From NCBI GenBank assembly GCA_023400985.1, contig JAEXEN010000016.1, forward strand, positions 38,356-102,355: DNA of 64,000 bases. The letters run 5' to 3'. This DNA is from Bacillota bacterium (lineage in GTDB: Bacteria; Bacillota; Clostridia; Christensenellales; CAG-138). The translations under genes were made by a program, and so were the position numbers. Position 1 is the stretch's first letter; every line of letters begins with the position of its first letter. This document shows positions 38,679-47,964 of this stretch, one piece after another. A model generated the notes under the pieces. The model was given only the letters and a program-made list of their open reading frames with translations. It made no database searches and had not been told where the DNA came from.

Positions 38679-41498
38679 TCAAAGTATTTTTTTCAAATAC
38701 GCGCCCGTGTAGCTCTTTTCGTTTTGCGCAAGCTCTTCGGGCGTGCCGCAGCCTACCACGGTACCGCCTTGATCCCCGCCCTCGGGCCCTAAGTCTATTA
38801 TATAATCCGCAGTCTTGATTACGTCAAGATTATGTTCGATAACGAGTACCGAACTTCCTCCTTCGACGAGCCGCGTGAGGATCTGCAAGAGCCGTTCGAC
38901 ATCCGCCACATGAAGGCCCGTAGTGGGCTCGTCGAGCACGTAGAGGGTCTTTCCCGTGTCGCGACGGCTAAGTTCCGTGGCGAGCTTCACGCGCTGCGCC
39001 TCGCCGCCCGAAAGTGTTGTGGAGGGCTGTCCGAGCCGTACATAACCTAAGCCGACGTCGTAAAGCGTTTGAAGCTTTCGCGCGATGCGCGGGATAGGCT
39101 CAAAAAACCTTAAGGCTTCCTCCACCGTCATATCGAGCACGTCGGATATGGTTTTGCCCTTATAGTGCACCTCCAGCGTTTCGCGGTTGTAGCGTTTTCC
39201 CTTGCAAACTTCGCAGGGCACATACACGTCCGGAAGGAAGTGCATCTCTATTTTGATGATGCCGTCGCCCTTGCAGGTCTCGCAGCGGCCCCCCTTGGTG
39301 TTGAAGCTGAAGCGGCCGTTGGTGTAGCCGCGCACCTTGGCGTCGGGCGTCATGGCGAACACCTCGCGTATGAGGTCAAAAAGCCCCGTGTAGGTGGCGG
39401 GATTCGAGCGCGGCGTACGCCCTATGGGCGATTGGTCGATATCGATGATCTTATCGAGATATTGAATGCCATCGATGGCGTCGTAGGTATTGCCCACATG
39501 CACCTTGGCGCGGTTGAGGTCGCGCAGGAGCGTTTTTCTTATGATCTCGTTGACGAGGCTCGACTTGCCGCTGCCCGAAACGCCCGTGACACAGGTAAAT
39601 ACGCCCAAGGGGATCTTGACGTCCACATTTTTTAAATTGTTGGCGCGCGCGCCGCGGACCGTGAGCCAATGCTTGGCTTTGCGCCTGCTTTTCGGCACGG
39701 TGATAGAGCGCTTGCCGCTCAAAAACTGGCCCGTAACGGAGTTTTCGACAAGCATAATCTCCTCCGGCGTACCCTCAGCCACAAGCTCGCCGCCGTGCTC
39801 GCCCGCCCCCGGGCCGATATCCACAACATGATCCGCCTCGCGGATGGTCTCCTCGTCGTGCTCCACCACCACGAGCGTGTTGCCGAGGTCGCGCATGTTT
39901 TTGAGCGTCCGTAAGAGCTTCGCGTTATCGCGCTGATGGAGGCCGATGCTCGGCTCGTCGAGGATGTACAAGACCCCCACGAGGCCGGAGCCGATCTGCG
40001 TGGCGAGCCTTATGCGCTGCGCCTCGCCACCCGAAAGCGTGTTGGCCGCGCGGGAAAGCGTGAGGTAGTTGAGCCCCACGTCCTCCAAAAAGCCCAATCG
40101 GGCGTTGAGTTCCTTCATGATCTGCGCGGCGATGATGCTTTCGCTTGCGGAAAGCGTGAGCGAGTTCAAGAACTCCCGCGCCCTCGTTACCGTCATATCG
40201 CTCAATTCCGCGATGGAAACGCCGCCCACCGTTACGGCGAGGCTTTCCCTTTTGAGGCGCTTGCCGCCGCAATCCGGGCAAGGGATGCTCGACATATAGC
40301 TTTCAAGCTCCTGCTTGGCCGCGTCGGATTGCGTTTCGCGGTAGCGGCGCTCCAGATTGTTGATAACGCCCTCGAACGGCGCGTCGAACGTGCCGGAGCC
40401 GAACTCGCGGTTGTAGGCGATGTGCAGCTTTTCGCTGCCCGTGCCGTAAAGGAGCACGTGCCTTGCCGTATCGCTCAGTTCGCGCCAAGGCGTTGTGAGC
40501 GAAAAATCATAGCGCTCGGCGAGCGCGTTGAAGTACATGGAAGCGATGGTATCCTTGGAATCGCTCTGCCAACCCGTTACAGAGATGGCCCCCTGCGAGA
40601 GGGAAAGCGACTGGTTGGGGATGATGATGCTCTCATCCATCTTGAGCATCATCCCTAGGCCCATGCAGGTAGGACATGCGCCGAACGGGTTGTTGAACGA
40701 GAACATGCGGGGCGTAAGCTCCTCCATGCTCACGCCATGCTCGGGGCAGGCGTAATTTTGCGAGAACGTCAGTTCTTCCCGCGAGTCGACGTCAATCTTC
40801 ACAAGCCCTTCGCCGAACGCGAATGCGGTCTCGAGCGAGTCGTTGAGGCGGCTTTCGAAGCCCTCGCGGATCACGAGCCTGTCTACGATCACATCCACGG
40901 TATGCTTGTATTTTTTATCGAGCGCAGGCACCTCGTTAATGTCGTAGATCACGCCGTCCACGCGCACGCGGACGTAGCCCTCCTTGCGTATCTGCTCGAA
41001 AAGCTTTTGGTGCTCGCCCTTTCTCGCACGCACGGCGGGCGCGATCACCTGTATGCGCGCGCCCTCGCCGAGCGCCTTGATCTGGTCCACCACCTGGTCC
41101 ACGCTCTGGCGCGCGATCACGCGGCCGCATTCCGGGCAGTGCGGTATGCCCATGCGTGCGTACATGAGCCTAAAATAGTCGTGTATCTCCGTGACCGTGC
41201 CCACTGTGGAGCGCGGGTTATTGGAGGTGCTTTTCTGATCGATGGAGATGGCGGGCGAAAGCCCCTCGATATAATCGACGTCGGGCTTTTCCATCTGCCC
41301 CAAGAACATGCGGGCATACGAGGAAAGCGACTCGACATACCGCCTTTGCCCCTCGGCATAGATGGTATCAAACGCCAGCGATGATTTGCCGGAGCCCGAA
41401 AGCCCCGTGAATACGATGAGTTTGTTGCGCGGCAGCGTAAGATCGATGTTTTTCAGGTTGTGCTCCCGCGCGCCCTTAATGGTGATGCAGTCCTTCAT
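38679..41498 (-). CDS. uvrA: Excinuclease ABC subunit A
   Basis: UvrA is the damage-recognising ATPase of nucleotide excision repair, working as UvrA2B. The 939-residue protein has two ABC modules with Walker A motifs GLSGSGKSS (near the N-terminus) and GVSGSGKSS (middle), signatures LSGGEAQRIRLA and LSGGEAQRVKLA, and zinc-binding cysteine pairs including CPECG, CPDCGG, and CETCKGDG with CEVCKGKRY. The length is normal. It is in the same direction as uvrB, with a small DAK-type gene between them, an unusual insertion. Confidence 0.98.
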   Translation of the reverse strand: MKDCITIKGAREHNLKNIDLTLPRNKLIVFTGLSGSGKSSLAFDTIYAEGQRRYVESLSSYARMFLGQMEKPDVDYIEGLSPAISIDQKSTSNNPRSTVGTVTEIHDYFRLMYARMGIPHCPECGRVIARQSVDQVVDQIKALGEGARIQVIAPAVRARKGEHQKLFEQIRKEGYVRVRVDGVIYDINEVPALDKKYKHTVDVIVDRLVIREGFESRLNDSLETAFAFGEGLVKIDVDSREELTFSQNYACPEHGVSMEELTPRMFSFNNPFGACPTCMGLGMMLKMDESIIIPNQSLSLSQGAISVTGWQSDSKDTIASMYFNALAERYDFSLTTPWRELSDTARHVLLYGTGSEKLHIAYNREFGSGTFDAPFEGVINNLERRYRETQSDAAKQELESYMSSIPCPDCGGKRLKRESLAVTVGGVSIAELSDMTVTRAREFLNSLTLSASESIIAAQIMKELNARLGFLEDVGLNYLTLSRAANTLSGGEAQRIRLATQIGSGLVGVLYILDEPSIGLHQRDNAKLLRTLKNMRDLGNTLVVVEHDEETIREADHVVDIGPGAGEHGGELVAEGTPEEIMLVENSVTGQFLSGKRSITVPKSRRKAKHWLTVRGARANNLKNVDVKIPLGVFTCVTGVSGSGKSSLVNEIIRKTLLRDLNRAKVHVGNTYDAIDGIQYLDKIIDIDQSPIGRTPRSNPATYTGLFDLIREVFAMTPDAKVRGYTNGRFSFNTKGGRCETCKGDGIIKIEMHFLPDVYVPCEVCKGKRYNRETLEVHYKGKTISDVLDMTVEEALRFFEPIPRIARKLQTLYDVGLGYVRLGQPSTTLSGGEAQRVKLATELSRRDTGKTLYVLDEPTTGLHVADVERLLQILTRLVEGGSSVLVIEHNLDVIKTADYIIDLGPEGGDQGGTVVGCGTPEELAQNEKSYTGAYLKKIL

Positions 41499-41608
41499 GT
41501 CGGCTGTTTACTCCAAAATATTTCGCGCTTGTTGTGCGCGTAAGTTTCTTTTTGTGTTGCTCGGCGGCGGCATGAGGGTATGCCGCCCTACGAGGGCAAT
41601 CGAGGTCG

Positions 41609-41860
41609 TTACCCGTGCAAACCTCTTGCCTGCCGGTCCATGTCCTCCACTACGATATCATAGATTTCTCCGAGCGATGCGCAATACTCCAATACTTTCC
41701 ACGGCTCATTCGTGTGAAAATGGATCTTGATAAGCGTTTCGTCCCCTACTGCCAGAAGACAGTCGCCTTTGAAACGATTCGTAAAATATTCGTTGACAGC
41801 ATCTTCGTCAAGATTTTTCCCTTCAAGCAGCAATTGCGTATCATATTTAAATTCCAGCAT
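41609..41860 (-). CDS. Free-standing DAK/YloV middle-domain protein
   Basis: The 83-residue protein aligns by eye with the domain that follows the DhaL kinase domain in YloV/FakA: MLEFKYDTQLLLEGKN, FKGDCLLAVGDETLIKIHFH, TNEPWKVLEYCASLGEIYDI and VVEDMDRQ. The conserved K-x-H-x-H-T-N and G-E-x-x-x-I/V elements are intact. There is no kinase or DegV part. ATG 41860 follows GGAGGG. Small proteins of this kind occur in Clostridia; the role is unknown, perhaps a regulator of fatty-acid kinase. It sits between uvrB and uvrA, in the same direction. Confidence 0.82.
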   Translation of the reverse strand: MLEFKYDTQLLLEGKNLDEDAVNEYFTNRFKGDCLLAVGDETLIKIHFHTNEPWKVLEYCASLGEIYDIVVEDMDRQARGLHG

Positions 41861-41909
41861 TCCGTTCCCTCCACAAATTAGCATTTATAAAGATACGCAC
41901 ATAGGGCGC

Positions 41910-43937
41910 TCATTTCCTAGTCCTGCCCCTTGCGGGCTTGCGGCTGCCCGGCATGCCCGGAGCGATGCGCTTGGCAGCGCCTTTTTCACTTTCGCCCGTG
42001 AGCGCAAGAAGCTCGTCGCGTAGCTTTGCGGCGGCCTCGAACTCGAGTTCTGCAGCCGCGGCGCGCATCTGCGCGCGAACTACCTCTATGCGCTCCTGCC
42101 GCGCCTCCTCGGTCATACCCTCGGCGCCCGCGCTTCTCTTAGCGCTAATCTCGAGGATGTTGTGCACGGCCTTTTGCACGCTTCGCGGCGTGATGCCGTG
42201 CTCAGTGTTAAACGCCATCTGCTTTTCGCGACGGCGGCCGGTTTCCTGTATGGCGACGCGCATAGAATCGGTCATCTCATCCGCGTACATGATGACGCGG
42301 CCCTCCACGTTTCGCGCCGCGCGGCCCACGGTCTGCACGAGCGAGGTCGCGGAGCGCAAAAAACCCTCCTTATCCGCATCGAGTATGGCCACAAGCCCCA
42401 CCTCGGGAAGGTCGAGCCCTTCGCGTAAAAGGTTGATGCCCACGAGCACGTCGAACTCGCCTAAACGCAGATCGCGTATGATCTCCATGCGCTCGATGGT
42501 CTCGATGTCGGAATGCATGTAGCGCACCTTTACGCCCATGCCGTCGAGGTATTCGGTAAGCGTTTCCGCCATGCGCTTGGTGAGCGTGGTCACGAGCGTT
42601 CGCATGCCCTTTGCGGCCACAGCCTTGATCTCGCCCAACAAATCGTCCACCTGCCCCTTCACGGGACGGACGCTGATCTCGGGGTCCACAAGCCCCGTGG
42701 GGCGTATGATCTGCTCGGCCACCTGCGACGCAAGCCCGAGCTCATAATCGCCCGGCGTGGCGCTCACGCAGATGAGCTGGTTGAAGCGCTTGGTGAACTC
42801 GTCGAACTTCAGCGGCCGGTTATCGTATGCGCTCGGCAGGCGGAAGCCGTATTCCACAAGGCTTTGCTTGCGTGAGAAATCGCCGCGATACATGCCGCGT
42901 ATCTGCGGCAATGTCACGTGCGACTCGTCGATGATCATCAAAAAATCCTTGGGGAAATAATCGAGCAGCGTAAACGGCGGCGAGCCCGGAGAGCGGCCGT
43001 CGAAATAGCGCGAGTAGTTTTCGATGCCCTGGCAGTAGCCGATCTCGCGCATCATCTCCATATCGTAGGTGGTGCGCTGCTCTATGCGCTGCGCCTCGAG
43101 GAGCTTGTCCGCGTCCTTGAACTGCTGCACGCGGGCGTGCATGTCGCGCTCGATATCACCAAACGCGCCCACGAGCTTTTCCCTGCCCGTAGCGTAGTGC
43201 GACGCGGGGAAGATGGCCACATGCGAGCGGGTCACAAGTATTTCGCCGGTAACGATGTTGATCTCGCTGATACGCTCGATCTCGTCGCCGAAAAATTCTA
43301 TGCGCAGCGCCTTTTCCGACCAGTTCATGGGAAATATTTCAAGCACGTCTCCCTTGGCGCGAAACGTCCCGCGTGCAAACTCCATCTCATTGCGCTGGTA
43401 TTGTATATCCACGAGCCTTTTCATCACCGCGTCGCGCTCGACGGTCATACCCTTTCGGAGCGAAATGCTCAGCCGAAGGTATTCCTCCGGGTCGCCCAGC
43501 GCATAGATGCACGACACCGACGCCACGATGATGACGTCCCGCCGTTCGTTGAGCGCGCAGGTGGCGCTGTGCCGGAGCTTATCGATCTCGTCGTTGATGG
43601 TGGCGGCCTTTTCGATGTACGTATCGGATGCCGCGATGTACGCTTCCGGCTGGTAATAGTCGTAATAGCTGACGAAATACTCTACGGCGCTGTCCGGGAA
43701 AAACTCCTTAAACTCGGAGCATAGCTGTGCCGCAAGCGTCTTGTTGTGTGCTATCACAAGCGTGGGGCGCTGCACGCGCTCGATGACCTTTGCCATGGTA
43801 AAGGTTTTGCCGCTGCCGGTAACGCCAAGCAGCACCTGCAGCCGGTCGCCGTTTACGACGCCCGATACAAGCTTATCGATGGCCTCGGGCTGGTCGCCCT
43901 GCGGCTCGAAAGGGGATACCACCTTAAATTCGTTCAT
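41910..43937 (-). CDS. uvrB: Excinuclease ABC subunit B
   Basis: UvrB is the helicase-like damage-verifying subunit. The 675-residue protein has Walker A GVTGSGKTFTMA, the beta-hairpin region YYDYYQPEAYIAASDTYIEK, motif DESHVTLPQ, motif V/VI (GINLLREGLDLPEV, QTVGRAARN), and the C-terminal UVR domain (EELEFEAAAKLRDEL-like) that contacts UvrC. The length is normal. The Dabb gene ends five bases before its start region. uvrC is not in the window. Confidence 0.98.
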   Translation of the reverse strand: MNEFKVVSPFEPQGDQPEAIDKLVSGVVNGDRLQVLLGVTGSGKTFTMAKVIERVQRPTLVIAHNKTLAAQLCSEFKEFFPDSAVEYFVSYYDYYQPEAYIAASDTYIEKAATINDEIDKLRHSATCALNERRDVIIVASVSCIYALGDPEEYLRLSISLRKGMTVERDAVMKRLVDIQYQRNEMEFARGTFRAKGDVLEIFPMNWSEKALRIEFFGDEIERISEINIVTGEILVTRSHVAIFPASHYATGREKLVGAFGDIERDMHARVQQFKDADKLLEAQRIEQRTTYDMEMMREIGYCQGIENYSRYFDGRSPGSPPFTLLDYFPKDFLMIIDESHVTLPQIRGMYRGDFSRKQSLVEYGFRLPSAYDNRPLKFDEFTKRFNQLICVSATPGDYELGLASQVAEQIIRPTGLVDPEISVRPVKGQVDDLLGEIKAVAAKGMRTLVTTLTKRMAETLTEYLDGMGVKVRYMHSDIETIERMEIIRDLRLGEFDVLVGINLLREGLDLPEVGLVAILDADKEGFLRSATSLVQTVGRAARNVEGRVIMYADEMTDSMRVAIQETGRRREKQMAFNTEHGITPRSVQKAVHNILEISAKRSAGAEGMTEEARQERIEVVRAQMRAAAAELEFEAAAKLRDELLALTGESEKGAAKRIAPGMPGSRKPARGRTRK

Positions 43938-43942
43938 AAATC

Positions 43943-44224
43943 CTAAAATTCAAAATCCACCGAGACAGAATCCGTGAGGACGGTATGGATATAGTCCTTC
44001 ACCTTCACATGCTCGGGATGGTTTTGGTATTGGTCGAGATCAGCCTTGTCGTCGAACTCGGCGACGAGCGCGAGGTGATAGGAGCGGTTGCTGCCGATAA
44101 AGTCCTTCCCTGCCTGCATGGAGCGAAGCGAAGGCACCTTACCCACTAAACCCATGAGCATGGGAGCGATCTTTTCCGCCTCGGCCTTATCGGTATATTT
44201 ATGGCATACGATATGCTTGACCAT
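43943..44224 (-). CDS. Dabb (stress-responsive A/B barrel) protein
   Basis: The 93-residue dimeric alpha/beta-barrel protein begins MVKHIVCHKYTDKAEAEK. The family pattern includes VGKVPSLRSMQAGKDFIG, the SYHLALVAEFDDKADLDQYQ stretch, and H-P-x-H-x-x-V (HPEHVKVKDYI). Functions in the family range from stress response to polyketide cyclisation, so this is a fold assignment only. ATG 44224 follows AAGGAGA; a longer frame to 44257 lacks a site. It probably leads the uvrB-uvrA transcript. Confidence 0.88.
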   Translation of the reverse strand: MVKHIVCHKYTDKAEAEKIAPMLMGLVGKVPSLRSMQAGKDFIGSNRSYHLALVAEFDDKADLDQYQNHPEHVKVKDYIHTVLTDSVSVDFEF

Positions 44225-44432
44225 CGTGTTTCTCCTTCTGCCGTCTTGTTGCTTCACCTTACCGATTATACCATAGTCCGCTTAAATTACAAAGAAAAGG
44301 TGAACAAATGAGCGAACTTTTTTTGGCGCTTTTTCCAGCCATTTGCGATTGCGGTTGCTGAAAACAAAATGATACCATATACACATATATTTTGTACTGC
44401 TTCTCCCCCTTTAAGCGAAAGGATGATACCAC

Positions 44433-44612
44433 ATGAAAACCATCGCCTTCATTTTTTGTGCCGGCATCATACCGCTCGTGCCCCTCATCGGCGCGGGTAT
44501 ATTTAAGCGCCGCAAAGACAAAGTCCGCCGCAACGTGTGCTACGGACTCTTCGCCTTGCAGCTTCTGTTGAGCATACGGTATGTTGTGGTATGGCTGCGG
44601 GATTATGTGTGA
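44433..44612 (+). CDS. Small membrane protein, 59 residues
   Basis: ATG 44433 has AAAGGATG at suitable distance. The product begins MKTIAFIFCAGIIPLVPLIG and ends WLRDYV. Two hydrophobic segments (about residues 3-22 and 38-55) flank a basic KRRKDKVRR loop, so it should be a helical hairpin in the membrane with the loop in the cytoplasm. A terminator follows 55 bases after the stop. No family is recognised. The charge pattern and the ribosome site support a real gene. Confidence 0.6.
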   Translation: MKTIAFIFCAGIIPLVPLIGAGIFKRRKDKVRRNVCYGLFALQLLLSIRYVVVWLRDYV

Positions 44613-44666
44613 GGGACGGCGCCAAGACCTTTATCCGATTCACCATACCGATAGCATCTAAAAGTA

Positions 44667-44701
44667 AAAACGCGCAAGCCCGGTCCGGACTTGCGCGTTT
44701 T
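44667..44701 (+). terminator. Terminator after the small membrane protein gene
   Basis: AAAACGCGCAAG and CTTGCGCGTTTT arms with an 11-base loop, ending TTTTCTC. Confidence 0.8.
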
Positions 44702-44816
44702 CTCAAACGGAAAGGAGTTCGGAACTTCTGAAGGCATAACCACAATTCCCGTTGCCGGTTGTGAATTGTCGGATTACGTATTACAATTTATATAGATATC
44801 TGACAGGAGATACTAT

Positions 44817-45953
44817 ATGGATTTGCCATGTGAAGTTTTACAATATGTGGAACACCATTTTTTGGAAACCGCCGAACTTTTAAAAACCCTTGCGAGAATC
44901 CCTGCTCCTTCCAACCATGAGGAGAAAAGGGCGGCATTCTGCAGGGACTGGCTCGCGGCGCAAGGGGCGAAAGGCGTTTATATCGACGAAGCGCTGAATG
45001 TCATTTATCCCGTAAAATGCACGGCTGATAACGAGCTTGTTGTTTTTATGGCGCACAGCGACGTGGTGTTTTCCGATACCGAGGAACTGCCCCTGACGGA
45101 AAAGGACGGGCGCATCTACTGTCCCGGCGTGGGCGATGATACGGCCAATGCGGTGGTGCTGTTGACGGCGGCCAAATATGTGGCCGAAAAAAGGCTGACC
45201 CCCAAAAGCGGCGGCATGCTCTTTGTGATCAATTCCGGCGAAGAGGGGTTGGGGAACCTGAAGGGTTCCCGGCAGATCATGCGCGATTTCGGCGGCAGGA
45301 TACGATCGTTCTTCTCTTTTGACGACTGCAACTGCAAGGTGACCAACGCCGCGGTAGGTTCCAAGCGCTATCGCATAGAGGTACTCACCGAAGGAGGGCA
45401 CTCTTACGATAAATTCGGCAACCGGAACGCCATCGCCTATCTTGCTTCCATGATTGATACGCTCTATACCGTAAAAGTACCCGAGGGCGGAAAAACCACC
45501 TATAACGTGGGCCTCATCCGAGGCGGGACCTCCGTGAACACCATTGCCCAGCAGGCGGAAATGCTCTACGAGTTTCGATCCGACCGTCGGGAAGCGCTCT
45601 TAACAATGGAAAAACATCTCGACGCGGCAATAGCCTTCTACCGGACAAAGGGTATAACCGTCAATCTCGAGCTCATCGGGGACAGGCCCTGCGGCGGGAA
45701 AGTAGATCCAGCGGACCAGCAGGCGCTGGATATAAAGACGGCAGCGGCGGTAAAGAAGTATTTCGGACAGGAAGCAAAATTCTGCGCCGCCTCCACAGAC
45801 TGCAACATTCCTCTATCCATGGGCATCCCATCTATTTGCGTGGGCTGCTATATCGGGGATGGTCTTCACACCCGTGAGGAATATATGGAGATCGACAGCC
45901 TTTTGCCGGGGCTGAAGATGGGTTTTGAGCTGGTACTCGACTATTACGTTTGA
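44817..45953 (+). CDS. M20 family metallopeptidase
   Basis: The 378-residue di-zinc amidohydrolase/peptidase has the metal ligands in place: H80 and D82 (MAHSDVV), D107/D108 (GVGDDTAN), the catalytic Glu pair E142-E143 (SGEEGLG) and later D in SFDDCN. The dimerisation lid includes GGHSYDKFGNRNAI and NTIAQQAEMLYEFRSDRRE. It resembles PepT/ArgE/DapE-type enzymes; the substrate (peptide or acyl-amino acid) is not evident. CAGGAG lies a few bases before the ATG. It converges on and overlaps the PlsC-like gene by ten bases at the 3' ends. Confidence 0.9.
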   Translation: MDLPCEVLQYVEHHFLETAELLKTLARIPAPSNHEEKRAAFCRDWLAAQGAKGVYIDEALNVIYPVKCTADNELVVFMAHSDVVFSDTEELPLTEKDGRIYCPGVGDDTANAVVLLTAAKYVAEKRLTPKSGGMLFVINSGEEGLGNLKGSRQIMRDFGGRIRSFFSFDDCNCKVTNAAVGSKRYRIEVLTEGGHSYDKFGNRNAIAYLASMIDTLYTVKVPEGGKTTYNVGLIRGGTSVNTIAQQAEMLYEFRSDRREALLTMEKHLDAAIAFYRTKGITVNLELIGDRPCGGKVDPADQQALDIKTAAAVKKYFGQEAKFCAASTDCNIPLSMGIPSICVGCYIGDGLHTREEYMEIDSLLPGLKMGFELVLDYYV

Positions 45954-47215
45954 TACGATGCGCTGCTTTTGTACGCCTCGTAGAGTTCTTCTGTGGCGAG
46001 CGCGAATTTGGTAAGCGAAAAGTCCCTCCCCTGCGGGTAGATAAACCAAGTATCCTCAAGGGTGCTCAAGTCGAGCGCGTCGCCGTAGCGGTTGAGGTAT
46101 TCGTACTCGATGTGGCAGGAATACATAGTAGAAACCGGTTTTTTCATTTCAAAATCGCCGTATTCACCTGTACCCTTCACCGTAAAGCCGTTATGATCGT
46201 GGGTGAGCGTGCCCATGCCAAGCGGTATATAGCCCTTTGAATTGGGCAGCGAGGTGACGCGTACGTCGCAGCGGATGCCGTAGGCGCCTTTTTCCACCTC
46301 CGCGCGTACGTTTTGCCGCTCCCACTCGTACCAATCGGGGATGTGGGAAAACTCGGTTTCACCGTTGTCGGCGGAAAGCTCACCGTATTCGCTCATGGTC
46401 CACGTTTTGCCGCATGCCTCGCAAAAAAGCTTTTCGCCCTTCGAGCCCATGCGGTATTCCATTTTGCAGGCGGGGCACTGGTAAAGCACCTTATGGAGCC
46501 TTTCGGCCCGATTGGGCTCTGTCACGCGGATGCCGTGCGCCTTCTGCCACGCGAAGTCGTCGTAATAAAAAGCCTTTCTTATGCTCTCATTGATTTCCTC
46601 CACGCTCTTTTTGGCAAGCTCATCGGCGGTGAAAAGGCAAACCATTTCAGCTTCCGTAGGCTTTACGCCGCGGTCCCCCGGGTTCCAAAAGGGCGAGTTG
46701 ATGTGGTGCCCGTGCATCACAAGCGTCACCACCGGCACCTTCAAAAGCTTGCACATTTTTCCGAGCGATTCGGGGAGCACCGCCGTGGTGCCGCACAGCG
46801 AATAGCGCGCTTCCGGATAGACGACCGCGATATCGCCGTTTTCGATGACGCGCTTGATGTGGCGAACCAGCACAAGATCATTTGTGAATTTCCGCTTACA
46901 GATGCAGCCGACCATGCGCAGAAGCCACGCGCGCCCCATAAACCCCTTACCCATCGGCATGGTATACGCGTCGATGGCGACCACGGAATTGGAGCGGTGC
47001 GGGAAGGTTGCGACCGAGGCGACCATAAAATCAAAAAATGCGTTATGATTGCATAAAAGCAGGTAAGGCGGCTTGAGCCCGTCCATCCCCTGCTTGACGA
47101 TTTTTGCGCGGTGCTTCCACACGGGTGGGAAGCTCAACGCCCAAATCAGCGGGCGCAGCATTTGCCTGCGCGGTTTTTTAAGCATATCGAAGCGCTGAAA
47201 CGAATCGTTTGCCAT
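45944..47215 (-). CDS. PlsC-like acyltransferase with zinc ribbon
   Basis: The 423-residue membrane-associated protein has the N-terminal half of the 1-acylglycerol-3-phosphate acyltransferase fold: NHNAFFDF (the NHx4D catalytic motif) and VVYPEARYSLCGT in place of the usual EGTRS loop. After it comes a zinc ribbon, CPACKMEY...LFCEACGKTW (about residues 270-295), then a roughly 130-residue beta-rich C-terminal domain. The enzyme may acylate an unusual acceptor. GGGAGGAA precedes the ATG. The three-part architecture is uncommon compared with ordinary PlsC, which lacks ribbon and C-domain. Confidence 0.85.
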   Translation of the reverse strand: MANDSFQRFDMLKKPRRQMLRPLIWALSFPPVWKHRAKIVKQGMDGLKPPYLLLCNHNAFFDFMVASVATFPHRSNSVVAIDAYTMPMGKGFMGRAWLLRMVGCICKRKFTNDLVLVRHIKRVIENGDIAVVYPEARYSLCGTTAVLPESLGKMCKLLKVPVVTLVMHGHHINSPFWNPGDRGVKPTEAEMVCLFTADELAKKSVEEINESIRKAFYYDDFAWQKAHGIRVTEPNRAERLHKVLYQCPACKMEYRMGSKGEKLFCEACGKTWTMSEYGELSADNGETEFSHIPDWYEWERQNVRAEVEKGAYGIRCDVRVTSLPNSKGYIPLGMGTLTHDHNGFTVKGTGEYGDFEMKKPVSTMYSCHIEYEYLNRYGDALDLSTLEDTWFIYPQGRDFSLTKFALATEELYEAYKSSASYQT

Positions 47216-47475
47216 ATTCCTCCCAGAAAAAGCAGTTCGCCTTTCATGTACATTAAGTATATTCTCTGTGCAAAACAGTACGGAACTGCATATGTCATTT
47301 ATTATGCCCCAGATAACACGGACTTACAAGCTTTTTCGACAGGCAGAAACCATATGCAAGCCGCTAGGCGCAGCTTACGCATTTTACATTTAATTCCTCC
47401 TAAGAAAGTAATAAATTCTTTGTAGAGCAATAGTTTTCTTTTCGCTTATTGGTCACTGCGTATTACAATGATATT

Positions 47476-47718
47476 TTACCGTTCAATAACGATTGTACAT
47501 TCTGCTGCTAAAGCCGTAATCGTTGCAACGGCCGCAAAAATAGGAGCTAATGCGATACCGACTACGCCGACGGTTAATGGAAAGCTAAGAATTTCCTTAT
47601 AATCTTTATCCATTATTGTAACTTTTCTCGCGTTACCTTCCTGGATGATTTCTTTGATCTTTTCCATCAAGTCTTCACCATTTATCCTAAACTCTTCTGT
47701 TTTCTTTTCTTCGTTCAT
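47476..47718 (-). CDS. DUF4342 family protein
   Basis: The 80-residue protein has a DUF4342 signature: FRINGEDLMEKIKEIIQEGN, ARKVTIMDKDYKEILSFPL and the C-terminal hydrophobic helix VGVVGIALAPIFAAVATI. In other Bacillota the domain often follows a UBA-like domain; here it stands alone. It is likely membrane-associated through the C-terminal helix. AGGAGG lies ten bases before the ATG. The codon use is more AT-rich than the flanking genes. The function is unknown. Confidence 0.85.
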   Translation of the reverse strand: MNEEKKTEEFRINGEDLMEKIKEIIQEGNARKVTIMDKDYKEILSFPLTVGVVGIALAPIFAAVATITALAAECTIVIER

Positions 47719-47964
47719 AACACCCTACCTCCTTGATTGATTATTTTAATAATACTTATGAAAACCAAGTATAAGAAAGTGGCATCGAAATCAGTCATAC
47801 AAGAATAAACAGGAACGAGGACATTTGCTGCCTTTCTCATTTTTTCTCTTTGCAGGAGTTTCGCCAGGCGAACACCATGACTGGCGGCACAGGCTTGATG
47901 GTCATAAACCATAATGCGCAGTTACGGACCTAATTCCAAGCTGCGAGTGTGCTCATATAAAAGG

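Noticed and set aside
47715..47912. 65-residue minus-strand frame upstream of DUF4342
   Set aside because: No ribosome site, mixed composition and overlap with the DUF4342 ribosome site region.
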